From Epiperipatus broadwayi (lineage: Eukaryota > Onychophora > Udeonychophora > Euonychophora > Peripatidae): a DNA stretch of 64,000 bases. A model generated the notes under the pieces. The model was not told the origin of the DNA and did no database searches. It saw nothing but the letters and a program-made list of their open reading frames with translations. The stretch is taken from NCBI GenBank assembly GCA_028023455.1, contig JAQFVV010006221.1, positions 10,776,825-10,840,824 of the forward strand, given 5' to 3'. The position numbers and the translations under genes were made by a program. Position 1 is the stretch's first letter, and each line of letters starts with the position of its first letter. Below, one piece after another: positions 47,293-58,417 of the stretch.

Positions 47293-47460
47293 ACTTCAGT
47301 TATAAAATTTGCATAAATTTTACATAAACCACAGCTAAACTTCAGTTAAAAGTAGGCTATGATTATGGAGACTCAAGGTCTCTGAAAGTGCTTAGCCATA
47401 TAACTTTATAATAAGATTGAGACAAGCTTCACTTTTTTTGCATAAAGCACAATCTAAATT
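47277..47460 (+). repeat. PLE lineage 1 3' region with a short direct repeat
   Basis: acataaaccacagctaaact (continuing tcagtt) occurs twice, at 47277 and 47322, separated by about 20 bp. The rest of the 3' end (agtaggctatgattatggag, ttagccatataactttataa, agcttcacttttttt) is inverted at 45225-45370. I cannot see a target duplication. Confidence 0.75.
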
Positions 47461-47930
47461 ACTTACTACTCAAAGGTGAAGTAGAAAACTAGTATTTTAT
47501 TATAATATAAGATTATAAATTTATTAGAAATAAGGTTTAAACTCAGCTAAACCTAGTATGTATAGTATGTGGGATCTTCTACGGATCAAACCTTGCACAA
47601 TATATATATAATACTTTCAACCTATTAATGCATATGTAATTATTCATACACTAAGAATTATGTGGCTTGCAAGATGTTCCATAATATTTGACAAAAAATA
47701 TAATGTACTAAAAAATAACAAAGAATGGTTTAATTCATACCTTTACTCACTCAATTTTTTACCACAAATATCATAACCAAAATGTGGCAATCGACAATCT
47801 ATCTCAGTTGTGCTCGCTCATAGCTTTAACATTTATTTCAATTAAAATTCTTACCAGATTTAACTTTTGGAAATAAATTTCTAGACTCTCTTCCATTTAA
47901 TAGAATATGTCATTCCTTAATTTTGGTGAA
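47461..47930. other. AT-rich stretch, no gene seen
   Basis: Nothing recognised. Confidence 0.5.
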
Positions 47931-47936
47931 CACTTC

Positions 47937-48315
47937 TTCATCATCATCATCATCAACGATTATCAATCCATTGCAGGATGAAGGTCTCTTCAAATTCAAT
48001 CCATATTCTCCAATCTTTAGCTTCTCTTCTCCACATCATCCCTACACACTTTCTTATTTCATTCATCAATCTCACATGTGGTCTCTTTCTGGGTCTTTTA
48101 TAATCTTTTGGAATCCAGCTTAAGATTACAATTTCCCATCTATTATCATCTCTTCTAGCCATATATCCAGCCCAACTCCACTTTAGTCTTTTAATTTTTT
48201 GAATAAGGTCAGTAACACCTGTTTGTTCTCTTACCCATATATAGCATTTTTGATCTTTTCCTGTTACTCTTAACATGCATCTCTACATACTTCTTTGAGT
48301 GGTCTGATAATTAGA
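47937..48315 (-). pseudogene. RTE LINE 3' fragment (5'-truncated)
   Basis: Minus-strand C-terminus of the same family as the 58.4 kb RTE copy. The frame 48276-47953 reads KDQKCYIWVREQTGVTDLIQ, KIKRLKWSWAGYMARRDDNR, ILSWIPKDYKRPRKRPHVRL, MNEIRKCVGMMWRREAKD and ends TFILQWIDNR-stop, without internal stops. The 3' end is a (tga)n run (47939-47956 on the plus strand as tcatca). The copy ends abruptly at about 48313, inside the QRSMERCMLG region, so it is a typical dead-on-arrival 5' truncation. It retains the R (HVR) that has become a stop in the 61.26 kb copy. Confidence 0.88.
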
Positions 48316-49015
48316 GATGAATAATCTATTGTGTTACCTGTACAATTATTATGATTGCATTTTTGTCATACTTTGCCTATGTAACACATTTATTTTACTG
48401 GAAATATGTTATTATTTGTATGTAGTTTGTTATTTAATAAAGCCTTTTAACAACAAAATGTTTTATATGATTATATATTTTATGAAAAGTGTATAATTTT
48501 TGAGATTTACAAAATATTGAAATATTTTTTCTTCTTGTGATTCAATTTTTATATATTTTTTAAAAAATATATTGTAACACAATTTTACTGATTTTTTTTT
48601 TCAGTATAAGTAAAGGCTTTAATTAAGAAGGTTCCAAGGACTATTTCCAATGCAAGCTGGTTAGTATTAGCAAAGTAAGATGGTGGTAATAATGGATAAT
48701 GATTAGTTATTTTTCCAGAAATGCATCATCTAATTAGTTAGTACAAGGACTTATTGATACTTTAGGTTAGCATAACTTTGATTTCGCAAACCATTCAAAA
48801 TGTAGGACAATTTATCACGGCTATTTAAATGTAATTCTCATGCTAACAAATATGCTATTTATTTTTCAAACTAACTGCACTCCTTATATTATTTGAATTT
48901 TACCTGCCATTCTGTAAATAAACCCATTATTTTTTTATTATTTTTTTTTCTATTTTATCTGTTTATTCTGTAACTGAACTAGATAATGTTTTTGTGTCTT
49001 TTATATAAGTTCTCT
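48316..49015. other. AT-rich stretch, no gene seen
   Basis: Nothing recognised. Confidence 0.5.
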
Positions 49016-49762
49016 TAGAAAATATGTAGTTGTTTTTCATTGTTCAAACTCATCAATTGATTCATTTTTCTATGATCTGTCACATCTTTCATCAGCAGCA
49101 GCATTAACCATTTGTCAATCAGCATTGCTGTTACAGTAAAAAAAAAAAAAAAGATAAAAAGATGAGTTGTGATGACTATAGAAACCAATCTTTGAACCAT
49201 GAGTATATCCACATGTAGAACATACGGGATCATTTTTCGGTTTAAATTTTGCAATATAATTCAATACCATGTCAAATTTTAATTTTTTATCTACATATTT
49301 CCACCTGAAACAATCAAGAACAGATTATTATTTACAATGCTTTTGAGATAATCATTATAGCATAAACAAGGTCTATCTTTCCTCAAAAATCATGATCATG
49401 TTCACCACAAAACATCCTTTTAAAATCCCTTATGTTGTTAATTTGTTAAAGTGTAATTTTACAATAATGGATCCTATAATAACACATTTAGCAGGTTAAG
49501 AAACATTGGTTGTTTTTATGATCTTACCATGTATTTTTAAAAGGTTAAGAAACTTTTTTGAATGAAATTTTGCTAATGCCTTTACGTGGGTATCCAAGCT
49601 CTCCCTTCTATACAATACAGTTAACTTAATTACAGTATCTATTTTCCTGTGATAAAATATATCTTTTTAACATGTTAAAAGAACTCAGAAGTGCATTGGA
49701 CACCGAATTGTATCTGAATATCCAAGTCCATCTTTCTACATATAAAACTACCCAAGATATTA

Positions 49763-50173
49763 AACGGGCAAAACTCTCCATACAGTAGTGCCACCCTGTG
49801 ACAATCGGAGTAATCAATGGATGCCAGAAGGCTTGTGCATAAAATCCCCATCTAGTGCCTACTCATCCAATATCCCTAAACTAGTTTCTAGCTTGTAGCC
49901 TTCATCAGTGAGTAGCCTTGGATTTGAGAGCACTGCACCTAGATCTTAGGATCTAATGCAACCCTCCAGCAGCCATCTTTTATCTCTACTTAACTACAAA
50001 ACTATGAGAATGAAATTGAAAACACAATAATATTTTCAATCTAAGCTCAATAGCTTATGTAGTCATGTGGGTCTAAACTCAGTTCAGCACCCATACATTT
50101 TGGTGTGTTTGGCTCTTTAACAACCGTTATGTGCTAGCATGAGAGATGGTGATCATGTGATGTTTAGTGGTTT
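49763..50173 (-). mobile_element. HH-FB element copy 7 (simple form, 411 bp)
   Basis: The cleanest simple copy: in the minus orientation X, body, hammerhead, T, with no palindrome. Exact 13-bp target duplication acccaagatatta at 49750-49762 and 50174-50186, which lies within LINE sequence. Because it lacks the inverted pieces, this copy gives the best guess at the basic unit: aaaccactaaacatcacatg at one end and gagagttttgcccgttt at the other. Confidence 0.88.
49866..49928 (-). ncRNA. Hammerhead ribozyme-like motif (HH-FB copy 7)
   Basis: Minus strand: aatccaaggctactca, CTGATGA (49918-49912), stem II ggct-aca-agct (four pairs, one G-U) flanked by an A-A mismatch, GAAA (49888-49885), stem III actagt, cleavage after U, then tagggatattggat. 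Core complete; the outer stem I block tccaa:ttgga is kept while the inner block has two mismatches. Confidence 0.62.
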
Positions 50174-50290
50174 ACCCAAGATATTATTGGTTCACATTCC
50201 CAAGTTGATAATCCTTTAAACCGGAAAAAATAAACAATCATCAGTAGATTGTAATTACAGAATTTTAAAAGTTAAAGTTCTTGTTAGCTT

Positions 50291-50940
50291 TTAATTAATT
50301 CAAATTAAAAATTATACCATAAAACCGACCTCTGATTTATAAGCAATCTACAAACAGTTCCAAATACCACTATAATATTTCCTTTTAATTAATTAAGAGG
50401 TTTAAAAAATACGTTTCAAAATATTTCAAGACCAATTGTCTTCTTTTTTCTTTCAAGTTAATATTGCCTTGTATATTATTTAAAGAAATATAAAATATAA
50501 ATATGATTTTACAATCGTTTGGACCCTGACTAATTGAATTTTTTAACTATTACATATTTTTAAAAATTATAACCACACACATATGTTGAAATGTCTCATA
50601 TATATATATTAGAATAAAACAGATTTGTCAGTAAGCTTTGTGAAGTAAAATGAAGGCAATAGTTTTAAGTAAAACTTAAAAATTGAAGTAAGTAAAAAAA
50701 TGTTACTAGACTTAAACAATAAACTTGAAAGTTTCATCCAATTGACTTGAGTGGTTTGTGACCTTAAATCAAAATGGATGTCATCAATTTAATTACCACA
50801 AATGAAATAAGGATAAAAACTAATTTCAATTAGAAAATGATTCATTTAAAAGTGAACTAAGAAACCAACAAATTAAACAAAAAGTTGATTCGAAAAAAAT
50901 AATAAAATGAGACTTTAAAACATCAAGGTAAAACTATATA
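50291..50940. other. AT-rich stretch, no gene seen
   Basis: Nothing recognised. (TA)-rich at 50597-50610. Confidence 0.5.
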
Positions 50941-50944
50941 TATA

Positions 50945-53900
50945 ATACACATCCACAATCAGTTAAAAGACAGTAGTATTCTGTCTTGTAAACTGGTCCA
51001 GAGAGCAGTCACATCGCAAATTCATTCATTTTACCTCTTCGTTTCTCTTCATTGACCAACTCTTCAAATCCATATATCTTTTTTCATATCTTATATCATC
51101 CAATAAAGTCAATCTTTTTCATCTTTTTTTCTTGCTCCATTCATAATTCCCTCCAAAACCTCCTTCATTAAACTATTCTTATATTATTAGTCTCCATTAC
51201 AGTGACATGTTTATTTCATGTTTAAAGAGGTTTGTTTAAACTTCATTGTATCAATATTTCATACTCTGTAGTCAAGTTGCAATCTTTAAGTGTCTATATA
51301 TATTCAATGGACCATTAGTAAGAATGGGTTTCAATTCTTGCTATTAAAAGGTGTGGTTGCCTTGACAGCAGTGAGAAATATTGATTACTATATTTTATTG
51401 TGAATGTTTAGGTGGTTACTGGTTGGAATCTAATTACATCATTATCCCAGATTAGCTTTAGGCACTATTTTGCTTATTATTTCTAAATAATGCATGGGCA
51501 ATTTAAAAGTATTGCAGTTGGTAATGTTATAATTGACTATTTATTAGTCTGCATTACAGTGACATGTTTATTTCATGTTTAAAGAGATTTATTTAAACTT
51601 CATTGTATCAATATTTCATACTCTGTAGTCAAGTTGCAATCTTTAAGTGTCCATATATATTCAATGGACCATTAGTAAGAATGGATTTCCATTCTTGCTA
51701 TTAAAAGGTGTGAAGGTTGCCTTGACAGCAGTGAGAAATATTGATTACTATATTTTACTGTGAATGTTTAGGTGGTTACTGGTTGGAATCTAATTTTATC
51801 TTTATATATGTCTGACCCAGTTTATCTTTCTATTTCTAATTTCCTCATTCAATTTTTTTTCATTTACTCTTTTCAAAACCTCATTTGATATTTTATTTAT
51901 CCACTATTTTTGTCTGTCCTTCTCTATGAACACATCTCAAAGGCTTCCAATCTATTCCTAATTTTTTTAATCATTGTCCACACTTCACAATCATACAATA
52001 ATACTGTCCCATACATAGCACTTAATTAATCTTTTCTTACTTCTCTCATCAAAGGTCCACAAAATATTTGTTTTTTCTTAATAAATGTCTCGTTTGTTAG
52101 AGCTATTCTTTTAACTTAGTTTTCATTTCTTCCATTCTTATTTAACCAACTACCCAAATATCTAAATATATTTACCTATTGGACTATATTATTTTGAATT
52201 TCAACTTGCAGTCATTTTGTATTCATCTCTATACATAAACATTTGGTCTTCTCAACATTAAGCTTCATTCCATATTCTGTACATCCCCTCTCCAATTTTT
52301 TCAACATATTCTGAGGACTCTTTTCATCCTCAGATATAAGAGCCATATCAACTGCAAATATTATACATTTTATTATTCTACCTTCAATGTTTGCTCCTCT
52401 ATGATCTAAATATTTATTTAATGTGTCTTATAAATAGATATTAAAAAGCACAGGTTACATATTGCATCCTTGCCTAACTCTTCTTTCTATAATTCACTAC
52501 ATCAATATCATTATTCTCAAGACTAATTTGTATTCTTTTCCCAGTATACATATCCCAAATCAGTACTCTCTTTTCTAAAATACTCCTTTATTTTTTTAAG
52601 ATGGTCATAAGTTTATTCCAGATTACTCTATCAAATGCTTTTTTCCAAATCCACTAAACACATACCAATTCCTTGATCATTATTAATATATTTTTCTACA
52701 ATTGTTTTAATTATTCCAATAGTATCTCTTGTTCTTTTTCCTATCTGAAAACCAAACTATTCTTTTCCAATACAATATTCTACTTTTCCATAAATTCTTT
52801 GAATTAAAAACCTTAATAAAACTTTAAAAGTATAAGATAACAAACTTATTGTTCTATACTCTGCACATTTAACTGCCTTCTTTTTTTAGCAATTGGAATC
52901 TTTATAGTCATCAAAAAATTTTCAGGTCAAACTCCATTACAAAAGTCCAATAATTTGTTTCATCGTAATTTTCTCCCATTTCTTTCAAAAATTCTATAGG
53001 TATGGTATCAAATCCAATAGCTTTACAATTTTTCATTTGTTCAATCAAGTTTATTACTTCATCTGTCATTATGTCTACATCTTTATCATTTACTTCAACA
53101 TCTTTATTTTGAAGTTCATAATTAGTTGAATTATATTCTTTTTTAAATATATATTGAAAATATTATTTTCATTTTTTCAATATGTCATCACTATCAGTTT
53201 ACCAGCTATTTCACTTGTTAGCCATTTCTTTTTGTTCTATTAAATATAAGATTGTATCTTTTTACTTGTTGAAGCACTACTATTTTTTATATTCTTGTTC
53301 CAAACATTTTTCTTTTGTAAAATCTGCTTCTCTTCTTAATTCATTGTTAATTTTTCTAAATGTTCTTTGCTTTTCCTCAGTACTGACATTCTTCCATCTT
53401 CTCCCTACTTCTATCTTTTCCAACACACCTTTCATTATCCAATATTATTTAGCTTAACTGAATGTTTGTCCTATTTCATTTTTTGCTGTTTTTAATATTT
53501 ATTTTTTAATCCAATGGCTATATTCTTCTCTTTATCAATTCTCTTTATTATGTTTTCACATGTTAAACCAAATCTTCCTTTCAGTTCTATTATTTTTAAA
53601 CTCAACTTTAACTCAATCATAACCAAATTATGTGAAATTCTTAATAGCATTCTTATATCTGTCCTGAATCAATATATAGTTTATTTGATATTGTTCTCTA
53701 TCATTTGGAGCTTTTAATGTTGACAACCTTCTTAGATGATTTTTTAAAGCAAATGTTTGTAGCCACAAATCTATTCTCTTTACAATGTGTCACAATCTGG
53801 CTACCTCCTTCTTTTCTTTTACCAACACCATAATGTCTAACAATTTTTCTATTTTTAGTTTTATCCCCAGCAGCATTCTAATCACACAATAACAACATAC

Positions 53901-54480
53901 AGTACTTGCATTTTTGCCCTCATGTTGTATAATTTTCTCTATTTTTTCATATTGATCATCAATTTCAATATTATCGTGACTGGTAATTGGAATATAAACT
54001 TGTAGGAATATCGAAATCCCTAAGAATTGAACTTATCTTTATCATTATAAATGTATCATCAGTAAAATCTGCATTTGCCACACCATTCCAAATTTTCTTT
54101 CCAACAGCAATGCCCACTCTGCTTACTGCTTTATCACCACCAGAATAAAATAGCTTAATATCCCCACTATTTACTTCTCCACATCCCACCCACTTTACTT
54201 CACTTAATCCTATGACATCCATATTATTTATTTTCATTTCCCTTTTCAAATTTTTCAATTTCCCAGCACTTCTCGATGATTTTACATTCCATGTACCAAC
54301 TAACAATGCATCTTCTTTCGAGGGATTATCTTTATGAGAATTTCACAGGTTTGCAACCTGAGAAGGATCATGTCTACTCCTGCTGGGCAATCAATCAAAA
54401 CCATCCTTAATTAAAATCTGTGCATCAATCTGAATGAATCTTGTGGACATACTGATTATAAAAAACAAGAATATTATAAG
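50945..54480 (-). pseudogene. BovB/RTE-like LINE, heavily decayed, interrupted
   Basis: Minus strand, nearly full length in layout. 54306-53971 is an APE endonuclease start: LVGTWNVKSSRSAGKLKNLK, NMDVIGLSEVKWVGCGEVNS, IKLFYSGGDKAVSRVGIAVG. A frameshift follows, after which VYIPITSHDNIEIDDQYEKI is recognisable (about 54000-53935). The RT lies at about 53060-52350: KAIGFDTIPIEFLKEMGENY, YRTISLLSYTFKVLL, EYCIGKE then FGFQIGKRTRDTIGIIK, and MCLVDLEKAFDRVIWNKL (about 52665-52610), where the motif A aspartate is kept. The later YADD box is unreadable. The thumb gives KRLIKCYVWDSIIVL (about 52040-52000). The C-terminus resumes after an insertion at 51190-50990: MKEVLEGIMNGARKK, LTLLDDIRYEKRYMDLKSWS, RCDCSLDQFTRQNTTVF. 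Many stops; dead. Confidence 0.8.
51189..51798. repeat. Duplicated sequence inserted in the BovB-like LINE
   Basis: Two copies of about 250 bp (starting agtct[c/g]cattacagtgaca at 51189 and 51546, ending ggttactggttggaatctaa at about 51435 and 51795), separated by about 110 bp of other sequence. They differ by few substitutions and a 3-bp insertion (gtgaaggttgcc against gtggttgcc). The LINE reading resumes on both sides, so the block is an insertion of about 600 bp. Such a pair could be terminal direct repeats of a small LTR-like or tandem element; no coding seen. Confidence 0.7.
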
Positions 54481-55200
54481 GCAAAGTGTTTTTCCATTGC
54501 CTTTTTTACCAGCAATAATCTTCATTACAGGCTTAATGTGTTACCATATCTCATAAAATGATCATCCATTTAATAAATAATACAATCCTCTTTTCTTAAA
54601 AAAAGGGTATTCATAATTAAGAAAATTATTACATAATTAAATTATTACTAACCAACAGTTATTAAAGAACAACCAATTCAGCAAACCTATATATTATTTC
54701 ATTCTAGTTATCAGGGAGCTGACACATAAAATCTAAGAAATTTCTAAAATACTTAATTTTTTATCTAAAATGGTATTACTTAAACATTTCTTTTTATTTA
54801 TCTCCATGTGCATGCAAAATGTATTATCACCAATATATAATTATTGTACAATTATAATTCTTTATTTTGAAATAGATTCCATATATATTCATTTATGTGA
54901 GACACAAGTTACAAAAAATATCAGAACTTGTTTTGCTGTTGAGTTTTAATTTAATTTTGGTGAGTAGTGGTTTCACATTCACATAAATTTATATGTTTTT
55001 AATAGTATTTATTAACTATAAAACTTTCATAAATCGTGTATAAAAAATAAAATTATTACTAGAAACAAATCTAAAACATCTAAACTTCTTGTTACAATAT
55101 ATTAATTACATAATATAAAAAGTTAATAATAGAAATATTCAACTGTCTATCTTTTCCAACCAAAAATACTTATATGTTACACATAATTAAAGGGGGTTTG
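54481..55200. other. AT-rich stretch, no gene seen
   Basis: Nothing recognised. Confidence 0.5.
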
Positions 55201-55440
55201 AACATATAATTTCAAGCTCTCTTCAGTCATCCATTCTATCATATATAATCAACACACATGACCACATACATGTGAAAAAGATAAATGATCTCAAAATCAC
55301 ATATTTTGTGTTGAACTGGTACTCGTCAGTTGGTCCAGATCTACAAAGTTTAAAAGCCAGACTTCAATCTTCTACACTCTCCAACTCTTTAACCATCCAC
55401 ATCATTGAAAATCTGATGATGGAATTCATAATAGCTAATT
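55200..55440 (-). mobile_element. HHU fragment, copy 2
   Basis: Plus-strand order matches HHU copy 1: gggtttgaacatataatttc, gctctcttcagtcatccatt, cacacatgaccacatacatg, the inverted hammerhead, then cttcaatcttctacactctc, aactctttaaccatccacat, cattgaaaatctgatgatgg. The tail ends there; no second unit is joined. On the minus strand, gttcaaaccccctt at about 55210-55197 is B-box-like. Confidence 0.7.
55281..55342 (-). ncRNA. Degenerate hammerhead (HHU copy 2)
   Basis: CTGACGA (55329-55323) is an acceptable core since position 7 is variable. The GAAA box has become CAAAA, so G12 is lost, stem II has collapsed and cleavage is not expected. Stem I outer block gatc:gatc is still complementary. Confidence 0.6.
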
Positions 55441-56260
55441 CATTATCATAAACCATCAGAACAGTATATACCTAGAGTTTTTTAAAGACTATACCATACA
55501 AGAAATTTTAAAAAATCTTATACTCTTCAGAAGCTAATTTCTTTTTTTAGCTATTTGAGTTTCAAAGTGAACACTGACCTACAGGAATTTAAAGGTATTC
55601 ATTTTTAAAGGCTATTAATATTAACAGTAATTTATGTAAATTAATAGCAATAGAAATATTTGGCCTGATTATATATTTCTAAACTTTATGAATTATTTAT
55701 TGAATATAAAGTTTAAAAACTGACTTTATATGCTTCTTCTATTTATACTTCTATTTATATTCTAAGTTTTTTAACTTGTATATCTGGTCATGATTTAGAA
55801 TGGCTTTATTTTATATTATCAAAAGTTCCTCTGCATAAAAGATGCTTAGGCCCCTATAAATCAGGCTAAATATTTTCTTTGCCTTATATCGATCCATTTT
55901 TTTCATCCATTACCTTTTTAAATAAACTATTATCAAATAATTTTGTCACCACTCACACATTCCCTTTTTTTCAATATTGATTTTCATGATTAATTCCTAT
56001 ATTTGTATCATATCTCTCATTCTCATCACAAATTTTTAAAAAATAAAAATCTTTATCTCTGGTCCACTTTTCTTTCCTTTATGTATCTTTTTCCTATAAA
56101 TTTTACTTTATACTTCTTTCAATAGTTCATATTCAATAATTCATAATTCAAAATATAGTTCTATATTCTTCATTCCGTTTTATAAATTACATTTACACCG
56201 ATTATTTTAATAATCTCCATACTTCCTCTTTCTTGTTTATTTTTCATATAAGATAGAATA
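55441..56260. other. AT-rich stretch, no gene seen
   Basis: Nothing recognised. Confidence 0.5.
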
Positions 56261-56262
56261 AA

Positions 56263-56345
56263 AGACAAATGACCCCAAGATGCATATCATGTAGAACTAG
56301 CACTCATCAGTTGGCCCAGATCACCAGCTTTCATATATATCTCTA
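56263..56345 (-). ncRNA. HHU fragment, copy 3: degenerate hammerhead
   Basis: Only the hammerhead neighbourhood of an HHU unit remains. CTGATGA (56310-56304) is intact; GAAA has become GATA. Stem II keeps gtg..cat and tag..cta with a bulged C. Stem I: ccaa:ttgg plus gatc:ggtc. Confidence 0.6.
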
Positions 56346-57447
56346 TTACATGAAGAGTATTTATCTATTGACGAATTGTCACATCTTTATTTACAACCGC
56401 CAAACTTGCTCCACTCACAACCTCGACTTTGTATATTTTTGATAAACATAACTAAATTTATTATAAATTATTTATTAAGCTAGAGTTTTTCTCTAGCATA
56501 TAAACTTTAATCCAAATTAATGATTATTATATCTGATTTTTTACACACAAATACATGGCTTTTTACCTTCTTTCTCCTATGTGTATTATCTTATCGATTA
56601 TTTTAACATAATCCGTACTTCCTCTTTCTTTTTTATTCTTCATATACAGTTTTAATTCTTAACTCATTCATTGTTTTTTGGCGTCAAATTTTGTTTTTTG
56701 CCTGCAAGCACACTTTATTTGTTTTTACGTAACTTTAAATATTTTACATTCATATTTACGTTCTATAATTACCCCCCCCCTTGCCAATTCTTTTCTAGTC
56801 TTTTTAATTAGGAACATGGGATATGTTCCTTAAATATTTAAACTATGTTTTTTGGCTAATGGGTAAGGTAAAAATCCATTAAATAACCCCCTCCATACTA
56901 AATTTCATCATAGAGAAATAATGGCAGGTTGACTGTACTCATAAGGCTTGAAAATTGTCACACAATGAAATTTTGAATTTCTCTCTATCTTTGTTTACTG
57001 TGTAGTTAAAAAAAAGCTATTTATGTATTTAATGATCAATGTTTACAAGTTTATCTGGCTTAGATATGGGTTGTCTATCTTAAGAAAGAAATCCTATGTC
57101 TGTTAAAAAAGTTTTCACTTCTTTTGACCCAACTTTGAACCCATTATAGGCATGACAGATAGATGTGCTACTGTTTTACACAGAGTCCTTTACTTAAATA
57201 AAACATGCAAATAAATGATCTATCTATTAGCTTTCAAATTAAAAAAAACTTTCTAACCCATTATAAATTGTAATCTTTCACATGAAAATTAGCTTCTTTT
57301 TATCTATGCCTAAACAAAAAGACTTATGCTAAACAAATTCAAACTGCAGTTTAAATTGTTTTATTTTGAATGCTTCTTACTTTAATTATGTTATTCTGAA
57401 TTTTTTGCTAATTAACAAAGTTAAACTTAACATTTAATTAGACACTT
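56346..57447. other. AT-rich stretch, no gene seen
   Basis: Includes a C-run at 56771-56780. No gene. Confidence 0.5.
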
Positions 57448-57604
57448 TGAACAGTTTACAATGAAATACATTGGATATTAATAACTGAAATACAAGCTTA
57501 TTATATATCTATATCAATATATGTAATATATAGGGTATATGAGCACAGACTTTCACACGATCCACCGCTCTCCACTCTATCTCATAACATTGATATGTCG
57601 AAAA

Positions 57605-57672
57605 GATAAATAATCACCAATATACGTATTTCATGCTAAAACAGCAATCATCAATTGGTCCAGATTATCATC
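57605..57672 (-). ncRNA. Hammerhead, mutated core (HHU array, unit 1)
   Basis: The core reads TTGATGA (57654-57648), so C3 has become U and activity should be lost. GAAA and the palindromic stem III atacgtat are intact, stem II keeps four pairs, and stem I pairs accaa:ttggt and aatc:gatt. Confidence 0.7.
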
Positions 57673-58065
57673 TCTACACATATATGCTATAAGTGCTCAG
57701 ATATATATTAAGATAGCCAAATCACATACTTTAATGGACAGGTTTCAATCTAATCTACACTCCAACTCTTTAACTGTCCACCCAATTGAAAATCTGATGA
57801 TGGAATGCTCAAATGCCATCCTGAGGCCAAGATTCTTGTCACACCCATGTTGACCTAAAAGTCAATCTGGCCCCTCATATACAGGACATAATCCATTTAA
57901 TACATATACAAGGGATGGGGAAAAATCTCTACTATGTAATAACTGAAATATACCTGTATGAATATATGTAATATATAGGGTATATGAGCACTGACTTTCA
58001 CATGACTTACCACTCTCCACTCTATCTCATAACACTGATACACTTAAACACATATATGGTGAAAA

Positions 58066-58133
58066 GATAAATAATCACCAATATCCGTATTTCATGCTAA
58101 ACCAGCAATCATCAGTTGGTCCAGATTATCATC
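58066..58133 (-). ncRNA. Type I hammerhead ribozyme (HHU array, unit 2)
   Basis: CTGATGA (58115-58109) and GAAA (58094-58091) are intact. Stem II has a U-U at its base then four pairs, tgct:agca, with a gtt-type loop. Stem III atac/ggat has one mismatch. Stem I is the best in the window: accaa:ttggt inside and ataatc:gattat outside, where units at 39 and 55 kb use gatc-type pairs, a compensatory change. Probably weak or inactive through stem III but clearly a hammerhead. Confidence 0.75.
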
Positions 58134-58208
58134 TCTACACATATATGCAATAAGTGCTCAGATATATATTAAAATGAACAGTTTATAATGAAATACATTG
58201 GATATTAA

Positions 58209-58404
58209 CAAATTTTTTTAAAAATACTATTATAATATGTATATGTATTCTAATTCTCCTGTTTTGCATTTATGTATACTCTTTACTTGTAAATAAATTT
58301 CTGTATACCTCTGAGTTTGAGATCAAGAAACACCATGGTCTTTCTTCTCAGTGCCTGATAAGGCAGAATGAATGTTTGTGTAAATGATAAATATTTTTCC
58401 AATA
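58209..58404. other. AT-rich spacer
   Basis: No feature seen; ends at the 5' boundary of the RTE copy. Confidence 0.4.
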
Positions 58405-58417
58405 CATATATACAATT

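Larger units (their letters stand above)
49018..50290 (-). pseudogene. LINE 3' fragment with zinc-finger-like tail, interrupted
   Basis: Minus strand, same family as 27.9-28.9 kb. From 50290 down: worn RT connection sequence, an HH-FB insertion (49763-50173), then TVIKLTVLYRRESLDTHVKA and FHSKKFLNLLKIHGKI (the GCETWT-to-WQDRV region, degenerate), then EERDRPCLCYNDYLKSIVNN, and NDPVCSTCGYTHGSKIGFYS followed by HHNS. The CxxC...HH pattern is the C2H2-like finger that ends many APE-type LINE proteins. Many stops and shifts. The open frame 49015-49254 is a shifted shadow of this tail. Confidence 0.7.
57482..58174 (-). mobile_element. HHU tandem array, copy 4 (one and a half units)
   Basis: A full unit (57482-57940) is followed by the first half of another (57941-58174): aactgaaata recurs at 57483 and 57941 (458 bp). 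The array is flanked by a 34-bp direct repeat at 57448-57481 and 58175-58208 that differs at one base (begins tgaacagttta and ends ggatattaa). Unit contents match the 39.1 kb copy, including cccatgttgacct and tctggcccctcatatacagg. The partial second unit ends just after the hammerhead at cagatatatattaa. No protein. Head-to-tail one-and-a-half-unit structure is what one expects from reverse transcription of a circular or multimeric RNA. Confidence 0.82.
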
